A program made the translations under genes and the position numbers. From the NCBI GenBank assembly GCA_963169055.1, contig CAUJFU010000357.1, forward strand, positions 1 through 7,086: a DNA stretch of 7,086 nt, in the 5' to 3' direction. This DNA is from Myxococcota bacterium (GTDB lineage: Bacteria > Myxococcota_C > UBA6777). This document shows positions 1-6,880 of the stretch, piece by piece. The stretch's first letter is position 1, and each line of letters begins with the position of its first letter. The notes below the pieces were generated by a model, which was not told the DNA's origin, made no database searches, and was given only the letters and a program-made list of their open reading frames with translations.

Positions 1-2352
1 GATTCTCCCCAAACACCTCCCGCCTCTTCCGAATCATCGGCTCCTTCCGATACACCCGCTGAAACCTCCGAACCATCGGACCCTTCCGAATCATCCGACC
101 CTTCCGAATCATCCGACCCTTCCGAATCATCCGACCCTTCCGAATCATCGGCTCCTTCTGAACCATCGACTCTTTCCGAAACATCGGATTCTTCCGATAC
201 ACCTACATCCTCTGAAACATCTGATATACCTTCCAAAACATCCGATGCACCTACATCTTCTGAAACATCTGATCATCCCAACACACCGGCCTCTCCCGAA
301 ACCACCCAGTCCCTTGAGCAAGCCATCACCAGTTCCAAAACAGAGGCCGAAGCCTTCCCCGAGCTGATGCCCGCCTTTGATGATGCACCGCAACCTGCCA
401 AAGAGGCGAGATCAGCCGATGTGATCGGAGCCGAGATCGCAAGCAGCGGCGACGGTGACGGAGCCGAGATATCCAGCAATGCCGCCAACCCCAACCCCTC
501 GCAAGGGAACGCCGATACCCTTCTTGCTGCGCTGCTTTCTGAAAACACAGCACTATCCAACCTCGCCCAAGAGGCCGAGGCGTTGGGAACGCCAACACCC
601 TCACAACAAGAGATCCAAGCCCTCACCGAACGACCTCAAGAAGACGACCGCGCAGAAGACTCTCCACGCACGCAACCACCCGAAGCCTCCGACACATTCG
701 ACCTGTCTTTCCTCCTCACAGGGACGCTCCACGCTCCCCCTGCTCTGCCTCCCGTCAGCGAAGAAGTGGCGGTTTTGCTACCCATGCTCGATGACGAAAA
801 CGAGCGGATGCGCGAAGTTGCGCTCCAATCCTTCCGAGATCTCCCTCACGATCGATCGATCGCGGCCCTGCTTTACGCGATCTTTCAGCAGCTTCGGCCT
901 GAAGATATCCTCGACGACGGACAATTGTCTGCCGACAAACAACAACGGCCCATCCATACGCTCTATCAACTCTTGATCCACCACAAAGAAGCCGCATCAA
1001 CCGCACTCTGCCACCAATTGTATCACCTCACTCCCGAACAAAACACACTCGCCTTGCGCATCCTCCCGCATCTACCGCTCTCTCGAAGCGTTTGGCCTCA
1101 CCTCATGCACTTCGTCCTCCGCCTTGACGAACACCTCGCCAAACCTTCGCTCGCTTTGCTCGAACAACACAAAGAAGATCCCACCCTCCAAGAGATCGCC
1201 GCCTATCTGCGCGATCAGATCACCACCGAACAACCCGACTACGGCGCACGTGTGCTGCGGCTCCTTCAAAAGCTCCATACACCCGAGATCACCAAAGCCA
1301 CCCGACGCTTTCTTCACGTCCAAGAACCCCAGATCGCCGAGATGGCCGCACGCCTCACCTTGCTGTCTTTGCGCGAACAAGCCAACCAAGACACCCTTCC
1401 GACCGCCCCACCCACACCTCGCGCCCTTTCCATCGATCACATCTTCAGCAGCGACCTCGAAGATCCACCCGCCCTCCCCGCTCCCGATCCCATCCTCCAC
1501 GAGATCGTCAAACTCCTCTCTCTACCCGGCGACACTCTCCATCGTGAGGCCATCTTGGTCTTGCGCGATATGCCTCCTCAACGCCTTACGCACACGCTTC
1601 TTCACCATTATCCCGGGAATCTCGAACTCAGCGACTTCAACACAGACGGCGATCTCGATCCCCAAAAACAAAAAACTCCCGATGGCTATATCTGGCTTTT
1701 GTTGTGCCAAACGCCCGAAAGCACACAAGGTCATCTGCTTCCACATCTCGCTCACAAACAACCGCGTATCCGCCTTCTTACACTCCAACTCCTCCAGATC
1801 TTCCCTTCCCTTGACCCGCTGCTCCCTTACCTCTTCCGCTATCTCCTCGATTTCAACGCCCTGATCGTCGAAGCTTGCCGAAAACTCTTGCGCCAAGCCA
1901 ACCACTCCATGGCTTTCCAAAGAATCCTCGAATGGATGCGCGAACAACTCGAATTCTCCGATCCCACACAAGCCATCCGCGCCGTCAAAGTCCTTGCTGT
2001 CTTGCGCGATACCGTCGCCGTTCCCAGCTTAATCGAGCTCGTTCAACACGAAGATCGCGAACTCGCCGAAGCTGCAACACAAGCTCTCCAACTCATCACC
2101 AAACAGATCCTCCCCGCACAACACAAACCGTGGAGCAAGTGGTGGAACAAAGTCGGCTCTCACTCGGAACGCGTCGACTGGCTGATTGAAGCCATCCAAA
2201 CCAAGGACGAAGCCATCATCCAAGCCGCCAACCAAGAACTCATCGAACTCACAGGACAAGACTTTGGCCTCTCTTCGGAGACTGGGCGCAAAGAACGAAA
2301 CAACGTCATCCAACAATGGAAAACATGGCGAAAACAACACCCCATCTTCTAA
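1..2352 (+). CDS. HEAT-repeat scaffold protein with Ser/Glu/Pro-rich linker, 5'-truncated by the window
   Basis: The reading frame is open from base 1 to a TAA at 2350-2352, giving 783 residues with the N-terminus outside the window. The ATG at 367 lies inside the frame and has no Shine-Dalgarno, so I do not treat it as the start. Numbering from that ATG, the part before it plus residues 1-110 is low-complexity Ser/Pro/Glu/Ala linker. Residues ~110-580 are alpha-helical HEAT-like repeats, for example RELAEAATQALQLI near 564-577 with the preceding helix AVPSLIELVQ. They are arranged as two copies of one ~228-residue module. The tail (581-661) carries two Trp clusters, WSKWW (589-593) and WKTW (651-654), after LITKQ and LTGQ segments, a pattern I associate with myxobacterial HEAT proteins. 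No catalytic motif is visible, so the likely role is protein-protein scaffolding. The gene ends 78 bp before prkA on the same strand, which suggests co-transcription. The specific function is unknown. Confidence 0.85.
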   Translation, partial: DSPQTPPASSESSAPSDTPAETSEPSDPSESSDPSESSDPSESSDPSESSAPSEPSTLSETSDSSDTPTSSETSDIPSKTSDAPTSSETSDHPNTPASPETTQSLEQAITSSKTEAEAFPELMPAFDDAPQPAKEARSADVIGAEIASSGDGDGAEISSNAANPNPSQGNADTLLAALLSENTALSNLAQEAEALGTPTPSQQEIQALTERPQEDDRAEDSPRTQPPEASDTFDLSFLLTGTLHAPPALPPVSEEVAVLLPMLDDENERMREVALQSFRDLPHDRSIAALLYAIFQQLRPEDILDDGQLSADKQQRPIHTLYQLLIHHKEAASTALCHQLYHLTPEQNTLALRILPHLPLSRSVWPHLMHFVLRLDEHLAKPSLALLEQHKEDPTLQEIAAYLRDQITTEQPDYGARVLRLLQKLHTPEITKATRRFLHVQEPQIAEMAARLTLLSLREQANQDTLPTAPPTPRALSIDHIFSSDLEDPPALPAPDPILHEIVKLLSLPGDTLHREAILVLRDMPPQRLTHTLLHHYPGNLELSDFNTDGDLDPQKQKTPDGYIWLLLCQTPESTQGHLLPHLAHKQPRIRLLTLQLLQIFPSLDPLLPYLFRYLLDFNALIVEACRKLLRQANHSMAFQRILEWMREQLEFSDPTQAIRAVKVLAVLRDTVAVPSLIELVQHEDRELAEAATQALQLITKQILPAQHKPWSKWWNKVGSHSERVDWLIEAIQTKDEAIIQAANQELIELTGQDFGLSSETGRKERNNVIQQWKTWRKQHPIF
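28..276 (+). repeat. 18-bp coding minisatellite, Ser-Glu-Ser-Ser-Asp-Pro repeats
   Basis: Units of the form tcc-gaa-tca-tcc-gac-cct run in frame through the start of the HEAT gene. Three copies are perfect (85-102, 103-120, 121-138). Degenerate copies flank them at 28-45, 67-84, 139-156, 157-174 and 175-192, and looser 18-27-bp variants continue to about 276. The product is an acidic, Ser/Pro-rich, surely disordered linker. The perfect core flanked by decayed copies fits expansion by replication slippage. The Ser codon TCA is used repeatedly here but is almost absent from the folded part and from prkA. Confidence 0.9.
694..1380 (+). repeat. HEAT module, copy A of an internal duplication
   Basis: Residues ~110-338 (numbered from the ATG at 367) align with residues ~353-580 at a nearly constant offset of 242-244 residues. 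Landmarks in this copy are PPALP (124-128), REVALQSFRDLP (149-160), DDGQLSADKQQ (183-193), LALRILPHLP (228-237), RVLRLLQKL (295-303) and AARLTLLSLREQ (327-338). Each has a counterpart in copy B. Confidence 0.8.
1423..2106 (+). repeat. HEAT module, copy B of an internal duplication
   Basis: This is the second copy of the module at residues ~353-580. Counterparts to copy A are PPALP (367-371), REAILVLRDMP (393-403), TDGDLDPQKQK (426-436), LTLQLLQIFP (471-480), RAVKVLAVL (538-546) and AATQALQLITKQ (569-580). The copies are clearly diverged, so the duplication is old. The DNA does not show a long identical repeat. Confidence 0.8.
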
Positions 2353-2416
2353 ACCTCCCTTCGTTCCCACCCCAACCCCTTCTCGGCGCATCACCACTCT
2401 GCGCGCTCGTCTGATC

Positions 2417-2421
2417 AGGAG
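2417..2421 (+). promoter_or_regulatory. Ribosome binding site of prkA
   Basis: AGGAG lies 9 nt upstream of the ATG at 2431 and supports that start. The rest of the 78-bp gap (2353-2430) is pyrimidine-rich. I see no hairpin-plus-T terminator and no convincing promoter in it, in line with read-through from the HEAT gene. Confidence 0.75.
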
Positions 2422-2430
2422 CATACTCGC

Positions 2431-4686
2431 ATGGAAACGCTTGACCTTCTCTCTTTTACGCGATCCGTACAACAACGCTTTGAAGAGGCCCGCAGCATCC
2501 TTTCTTTCGGCGAATATCTCACCGAAGTCGCCGAAGATCCTGCCCGACACAGCCGAAACTCCGCACAATATATCCAAGACGCCTTTCGCTTTTACGGCAC
2601 TCGCACCATCGAAACGCCCTACGGCAAAGAAACCCGCTTTTGCATCTTTGACCAAGGCATCGGTGACAACGGCCCCCTCGCTCCCAAAGCCTCGTGGGTC
2701 GCGGGACAAGAACAAGTCCAACAGACTTTCTTTCGCATGCTTGGAAACCTTGTTCGCCAAGGACGAAATACCCGCTTGCTGCTCTTTCACGGACCCAATG
2801 GCTCCGGCAAATCCTCGATCGTTCAAAGCATCCTCGACGGCCTCGAACGATACAGCCACACCCGCGAAGGCGTCCTCTACCGCTTCAATTGGATCTTCCC
2901 TTCCGAGCGCAAAGTCAAACGCGGTGGGATCGGCTTTTCGAGCGAAGACAAGCCCGCCCTCGATCTCTCTTCTTACGCTCATCTCGATAGCGAGCAGATC
3001 GACGCCCGCCTTGCTTCTCCAATGAAAGATCACCCCCTCCTGCTGCTACCGCGCCCCGAACGCTTGCGCTTCCTTGACGAACTCAAACAACAGGGCCTCT
3101 TCCCCAAAGACTTCCAACTCTCCGAATACCTCCGCGAAGGCGACCTCAGCGCTCGCAACCGCATGATCTTTGACGTCCTGCTCGCCCACTACGGCGGCGA
3201 TTTTGAAGAGGTCTTGCGCCATATCCAGATCGAACGCTTCTACATCTCCCAACGCTACCGACACGCCGTCGTCCAAGTCGAACCCCAAATGCACGTCGAC
3301 GCTTCCATCCGCCAAGTCACCGCCGATCACTCCCTCGGTGCCCTCCCCAAAGCCCTCTCCACCCTCAACCTCTTTGAACCGCTCGGCGCGCTCGTCGACG
3401 CCAATCGCGGTATCATCGAATACACCGACCTGCTCAAGCGGCCCGTCGAAGCCTTCAAATACCTCCTCGGCACCTGCGAAACGGGCCGCGCCACCGTCGA
3501 CCGCGTCATCCTCTACCTCGACCTGCTCATGATCGGCACCGCCAACGAACAAAACCTCGACCGCTTCAAAGAGATCGCCGAGTTCACTTCCTTCAAAAGC
3601 CGCATCGAGCTGCTGCGCGTCCCCTACCTGCTCCGCTACTCCATCGAACAAGCCGTCTATGACCAACAACTCCAAGAAAGCAATCTCCCCAAACACGTCA
3701 CCCCACACACCACCGAACTCGCCGCTCTCTGGGCCGTCATGACCCGCCTCCGACGCCCCAACCCCAAACGCCTCCCCGACGAAGTCGGCGAACTCGCCGC
3801 TTCCCTCACACCTCTCGAAAAAGCCCGTCTCTACGACCACGCCGCCATCCCCCAACGCTTCCACTCCAAACAAGCCAAACTCCTCCGACAACACATCGAC
3901 GCTTTGCTCGAAGAAACCCGAAACGATCTCCATTACGAAGGACGCATCGGCGCATCCCCCCGCGAGATCCGCATCCTCCTGCTTAACGCCGCGCAAAATG
4001 ACGCCTACCCTTCGCTGTCTCCCCTCGCTCTCTTCGATGAAATGGAACGCCTGATCCAAGAACGCTCCGTCTACGAATTCCTTCAACTCGAAGCCAAAGA
4101 CGGATACTACGACCCAGAAGCCTTTATCCAAATCTTACGCGATGTCCACCTCGATATCATCGACGAAGAATTCCGCCGCGCTTCGGGACTTGTCCAACCC
4201 GACCAATTCAAACGCCAGATCGAACGCTATATCGACCACGTCAAAGCCTATCTTCGCAAAGAAAAGATCAACAACCCTCTCACCCAAAAACCCGATGACC
4301 CCGACCAGAAATTCATGCGCGAAGTCGAAACCGTCTTGATGTCCAAAGACGAAAAACACGATGACTTCCGAAACTCCATCATCTCCAAGATCGCGGCTTC
4401 TTCCCTCGACAATCCCGGACAAAAAGTCGACCTCGCTCGCCTCTTTGCCGATGCCATCCGCACCCTCGAACGCGACTTCTTCGCCCAACACAAAAAACGC
4501 CTCGAACGCATCGCTCGCCACATGCTTGTTCTTCTCGTCGATGCCAAACACAACCTCTCCGACAGCGAAGCCCAAGACGCTCAAGACGCCATCGACACCC
4601 TCACCCGCGACTTCGGCTACACCCGCCCCTGTGTCCGCGAGATGATCGGTCTCCTTGCCAGAAAACGCTACACCGAAACCAAGTGA
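2431..4686 (+). CDS. prkA: PrkA-family AAA+ protein (serine protein kinase PrkA)
   Basis: The 751-residue product has the PrkA architecture. An N-terminal segment LSFGEYLTEVAEDP (24-37) precedes an AAA+ core with Walker A GPNGSGKSS (121-129). SPMKDHPLLLLP (196-207) matches the conserved PrkA stretch after the Walker A region. A probable Walker B is in GIIEYTDLLKRP (327-338). The sensor/arginine-finger-like region includes MIGTANEQNL (367-376) and RIELLRVPYLLRYSIEQAVY (391-410). The PrkA C-terminal domain is recognisable from ASGLVQPDQFKRQIERYIDH (584-603) and KINNPLTQKPDDPDQKFMRE (612-631). PrkA proteins are cytoplasmic and linked to stress, starvation or sporulation responses. They were described as Ser kinases; I recall ATP-dependent protease activity reported for the Bacillus protein, so the biochemical activity should be left open. 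At 751 residues it is about 100 longer than E. coli YeaG. The usual partners YeaH (DUF444) and SpoVR are not in the window; the upstream neighbour is the HEAT protein. Confidence 0.95.
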   Translation: METLDLLSFTRSVQQRFEEARSILSFGEYLTEVAEDPARHSRNSAQYIQDAFRFYGTRTIETPYGKETRFCIFDQGIGDNGPLAPKASWVAGQEQVQQTFFRMLGNLVRQGRNTRLLLFHGPNGSGKSSIVQSILDGLERYSHTREGVLYRFNWIFPSERKVKRGGIGFSSEDKPALDLSSYAHLDSEQIDARLASPMKDHPLLLLPRPERLRFLDELKQQGLFPKDFQLSEYLREGDLSARNRMIFDVLLAHYGGDFEEVLRHIQIERFYISQRYRHAVVQVEPQMHVDASIRQVTADHSLGALPKALSTLNLFEPLGALVDANRGIIEYTDLLKRPVEAFKYLLGTCETGRATVDRVILYLDLLMIGTANEQNLDRFKEIAEFTSFKSRIELLRVPYLLRYSIEQAVYDQQLQESNLPKHVTPHTTELAALWAVMTRLRRPNPKRLPDEVGELAASLTPLEKARLYDHAAIPQRFHSKQAKLLRQHIDALLEETRNDLHYEGRIGASPREIRILLLNAAQNDAYPSLSPLALFDEMERLIQERSVYEFLQLEAKDGYYDPEAFIQILRDVHLDIIDEEFRRASGLVQPDQFKRQIERYIDHVKAYLRKEKINNPLTQKPDDPDQKFMREVETVLMSKDEKHDDFRNSIISKIAASSLDNPGQKVDLARLFADAIRTLERDFFAQHKKRLERIARHMLVLLVDAKHNLSDSEAQDAQDAIDTLTRDFGYTRPCVREMIGLLARKRYTETK

Positions 4687-4700
4687 TGGATTTCGCATCA
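4684..4700. other. Tail-to-tail junction with inverted repeat over both stop codons
   Basis: prkA ends with TGA at 4684-4686, and the - strand gene ends with TGA (read as TCA on +) at 4698-4700, leaving 11 bp between them. TGATG (4684-4688) and CATCA (4696-4700) form a 5-bp inverted repeat with a 7-nt spacer containing both stops. There is no T-run on either side, so it is not a canonical terminator. Termination must be Rho-dependent or lie inside the opposing gene. Confidence 0.45.
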
Positions 4701-5783
4701 TCTCGGCCCTTGATGGCGATAATTCAGCGCCGTAATCGCCGCAAGCGTCGGATGGATCGCATCGTAAGCATCCCCACGCCAGTCCGCTGCTTTTCCCCAC
4801 GCACCCCACGGCCTTTGCTGTGACAACAAAAACTGCTGCGCCTCCCACACCCTCGGCTCTTGCTCCAACCCATAACACTTGAACGAGTACACAAACTCCG
4901 CCAACAAGTCGATGTCATCGACACGATGGCGCACCGTCGCAAACTCTCTCTTCAAATACCCAAGCATCCGCCGCAACAACGGGGTCTCTGGCAACGGACT
5001 TTCGCTGTAGTGGTTGAGCGACAAGATCACGTGCGTGACGAAATAGTTTTGGTGGTGATAACCGTCTGGATTGGAGGAAAAGGTGTGGATCAGAGGCAAA
5101 CGCTCGATCTCCCGAACATACGCAGCCAACCGATTCGGCGGAAGTCGAAAAGGTGTGCGTGGGCGACGCCGCAACAACAGATCCAAAAAAGAAGAGTCGA
5201 TCAAAAAATCCCCCAAACGATCATAGTCCCGATCTTGGAACGCCCGTGCAAACGTCTTCCCTCGGGTCTTTTCGCCCTTTGGAAAATAGCTGTGATAAAA
5301 CCGCAAGTACGGATCAATCGGGATCTCGTGCTGGTAAAGCAGATGGATCACGCTGATAAAATCCCATTTCCCCGCAACACTCTTCGCAAAGATCTTTTCC
5401 CTCGCCGGCCACGCCCGCACAAATGAACGCCGCAAGATATCCCGCACCACCCCCACCCAAGGCCGCTGCTTGTCGAACAACGTCAGCTCATGCAACGCCA
5501 ACACATAATCACTAAACACCGAGCGAAAGTGCTTTTCCTCCTCCAAATACCGCACCATCCAATGCAGCCCCGCCAAAATCGCCCGCTCCCTCGCGTCCTG
5601 TGTACCCGCAAAATGCGCCCGCAACGCATCCAACTCCCGCTGCACAAAATACGATTGAAACGGTGGAACCTCTAACCTCTGTCCTCCCCGCTCAGCGGCT
5701 TTCTCCATCCAACCAATCCACGCCATACCACCCAAAAATGTTAGACATGCCCACCCCACCGCATACAAAACATTCCCCCGCAT
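4698..5783 (-). CDS. Membrane-anchored helical protein with alpha/alpha-toroid-like C-terminus, function unknown
   Basis: I chose the ATG at 5783 (361 residues) because AAGGAG lies 7 nt upstream. A GTG at 5804 would add 7 residues but has no such site. Residues ~5-26 (VLYAVGWACLTFLGGMAWIG and following) form one hydrophobic segment, either a signal anchor or an uncleaved signal, so the bulk is probably periplasmic. The remainder is helix-rich with no cysteine cluster and no nucleotide-binding motif. Segments such as AILAGLHWMVRYL (68-80) and the end (QQFLLSQQRPWGAWG at 316-330, then DAIHPTLAAITALNY at 341-355) resemble the QW-type motif and final helix of terpenoid-cyclase/prenyltransferase alpha-alpha toroids. 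I see no DXDD or DDXXD-type catalytic aspartates. It may be a non-enzymatic or carbohydrate-related toroid. It is the second gene of a - strand pair, 42 bp after the Cys-rich gene. The family is not recognised with certainty. Confidence 0.8.
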   Translation of the reverse strand: MRGNVLYAVGWACLTFLGGMAWIGWMEKAAERGGQRLEVPPFQSYFVQRELDALRAHFAGTQDARERAILAGLHWMVRYLEEEKHFRSVFSDYVLALHELTLFDKQRPWVGVVRDILRRSFVRAWPAREKIFAKSVAGKWDFISVIHLLYQHEIPIDPYLRFYHSYFPKGEKTRGKTFARAFQDRDYDRLGDFLIDSSFLDLLLRRRPRTPFRLPPNRLAAYVREIERLPLIHTFSSNPDGYHHQNYFVTHVILSLNHYSESPLPETPLLRRMLGYLKREFATVRHRVDDIDLLAEFVYSFKCYGLEQEPRVWEAQQFLLSQQRPWGAWGKAADWRGDAYDAIHPTLAAITALNYRHQGPR

Positions 5784-5790
5784 CCACGCA

Positions 5791-5796
5791 CTCCTT
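5791..5796 (-). promoter_or_regulatory. Ribosome binding site deciding the start of the toroid-like gene
   Basis: On the - strand AAGGAG is followed by 7 nt (tgcgtgg) and ATG. The alternative GTG at 5802-5804 lies upstream of this site and so cannot use it. Confidence 0.85.
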
Positions 5797-5825
5797 CCGT
5801 CCACGCATCGCTCGTCTCGCCCGAC

Positions 5826-6656
5826 TCATGGGCGATGCAAACAAAGCGAAGAACTCGGTTCAATCGGCAACTGCACCCACTGACAACGCGGTTCTTGAAC
5901 ACACGCTTTCGCATCGAGCTTTACACAATCCACATCGCGCACGCACACCTCTGGAAGCTCCCGATTGATCGTCTTACACGCAACGATATCATCCGTACAG
6001 GTCGCCCCTTCCGCACAACAGCGAAAACGTATACGGCAAAACTCGGCGCATCCTTGAACCCCTTCGCACAACGCCGACGGTAGCTGACAAAGCGGGGGCG
6101 GTCCACCACCACAACCGCACACCACATCAGGAGGACAATAACAAAAACCGGGATAGAAAAAACATTGGCTTGCTTTTGTACAGGCCGTTTCATCGAGCTT
6201 TTCGCACTCGTTTTGCGTGGCCCGACACACATATGGCTCCTGTTGCCCACCGGATACCAAAATGCACTGAGGTCGGGCCTTCCAACAATCCAACTCGCTC
6301 AACCGACCGCAATCGATCTGCCCCACGCAACGCCGCCCTTCATCCGTCGCGAGACACTTTTGACCTGTTGCGCAATCCTTGTCGCTTTGACACAGATCCT
6401 TCGGACAGATCAACCCGGGTTCTTCTTTGCATGTTTTGGTCGGCGGCTTGGGATCGGGTTCCACAGGTTCGGGCGATGGAGTCGGCTGTTTTGGCGGTGG
6501 AGTCGTCGCCTTGCAGGTTCCTTGTGCCTGACATCCCTGATCCGAAGGCAACGTCATCGAGATCTCACAACCACTCCATCCCATCGCCCCCAACAAACAT
6601 CCCACCCACACCCCAATCAACCCGATTCCTCGCCCTCGTTGCTTTTTGCTACCCAT
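5826..6656 (-). CDS. Cysteine-rich secreted protein, probable lipoprotein
   Basis: The ATG at 6656 (276 residues) is preceded by AAAGGAG 8 nt upstream. The GTG at 6665 overlaps that site and is rejected. Residues 1-10 are basic (KKQRGR), and 11-27 are hydrophobic, followed by WSGC with Cys30. This looks like a signal-peptidase-II lipobox, though Trp at -3 is atypical and signal peptidase I cleavage is possible. A Pro/Thr/Lys linker (51-75) leads to a disulfide-rich region, with 33 Cys from Cys30 to the end. It includes CQSDKDCATGQKC (89-101), a form common in myxobacterial exported proteins. It also has three copies of C-x2-L-[SD]-x3-C-x(5,6)-C starting at Cys116, Cys151 and Cys244. It is likely a disulfide-stabilised cell-surface or periplasmic protein; no enzymatic motif is visible. 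It is the first gene of a - strand unit with the toroid-like gene. Confidence 0.88.
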   Translation of the reverse strand: MGSKKQRGRGIGLIGVWVGCLLGAMGWSGCEISMTLPSDQGCQAQGTCKATTPPPKQPTPSPEPVEPDPKPPTKTCKEEPGLICPKDLCQSDKDCATGQKCLATDEGRRCVGQIDCGRLSELDCWKARPQCILVSGGQQEPYVCRATQNECEKLDETACTKASQCFFYPGFCYCPPDVVCGCGGGPPPLCQLPSALCEGVQGCAEFCRIRFRCCAEGATCTDDIVACKTINRELPEVCVRDVDCVKLDAKACVQEPRCQWVQLPIEPSSSLCLHRP

Positions 6657-6664
6657 CGCGGTCA

Positions 6665-6671
6665 CTCCTTT
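6665..6671 (-). promoter_or_regulatory. Ribosome binding site of the Cys-rich lipoprotein gene
   Basis: AAAGGAG is followed by 8 nt and then ATG at 6656. The competing GTG (6663-6665) begins inside the site, so translation from it is implausible. Confidence 0.85.
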
Positions 6672-6688
6672 GCCTCTTGGTGCTTTGT

Positions 6689-6701
6689 GTCTTCCGAAGA
6701 C
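6689..6701. repeat. 13-bp inverted repeat in the leader of the Cys-rich gene
   Basis: GTCTTC-C-GAAGAC is a perfect 6+1+6 inverted repeat centred about 39 bp upstream of the lipoprotein ATG. A 1-nt spacer suits a dimeric protein-binding site better than an RNA hairpin. With a single copy, chance occurrence is possible. Confidence 0.3.
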
Positions 6702-6880
6702 TCGGGCCGTCTATCAAAAACAATACCACACCTTCCTTGCCAAAAGAGCCTCCACACATCTCCCCGACCCACCGACGAAAACGATGCCGCTCTTAATACG
6801 ACTCCTGTCGTCGCCACACTCGTGCTCCCTCAAAAATCTGAGCATCTCCTCGGTTTTCAGGCGCTGTATTCCTTGCTCTG

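Noticed and set aside
367-369. ATG at 367 as the start of the HEAT protein
   Set aside because: It has no Shine-Dalgarno and the same frame is open with the same Ser/Pro/Glu-rich composition back to base 1, so the start lies upstream of the window.
2029-4878. Long antisense open frames (2029-3033, 3046-4131, 4135-4878) opposite the 3' end of the HEAT gene, prkA and into the next gene
   Set aside because: All three lie in the frame exactly antisense to the prkA codons and stay open because prkA lacks TCA, TTA and CTA codons. The products are acidic and Gly/Phe/Val-rich with no recognisable domain, while the + strand has unmistakable PrkA motifs.
6713-6743. Possible sigma-70 promoter on the - strand: TTGGCA (6738-6743) and TTTGAT (6713-6718)
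   Set aside because: The spacer is 19 bp and the -10 box matches only 4 of 6, so it is too weak to call. It is correctly placed upstream of the lipoprotein gene and is a fair starting point for 5'-end mapping.
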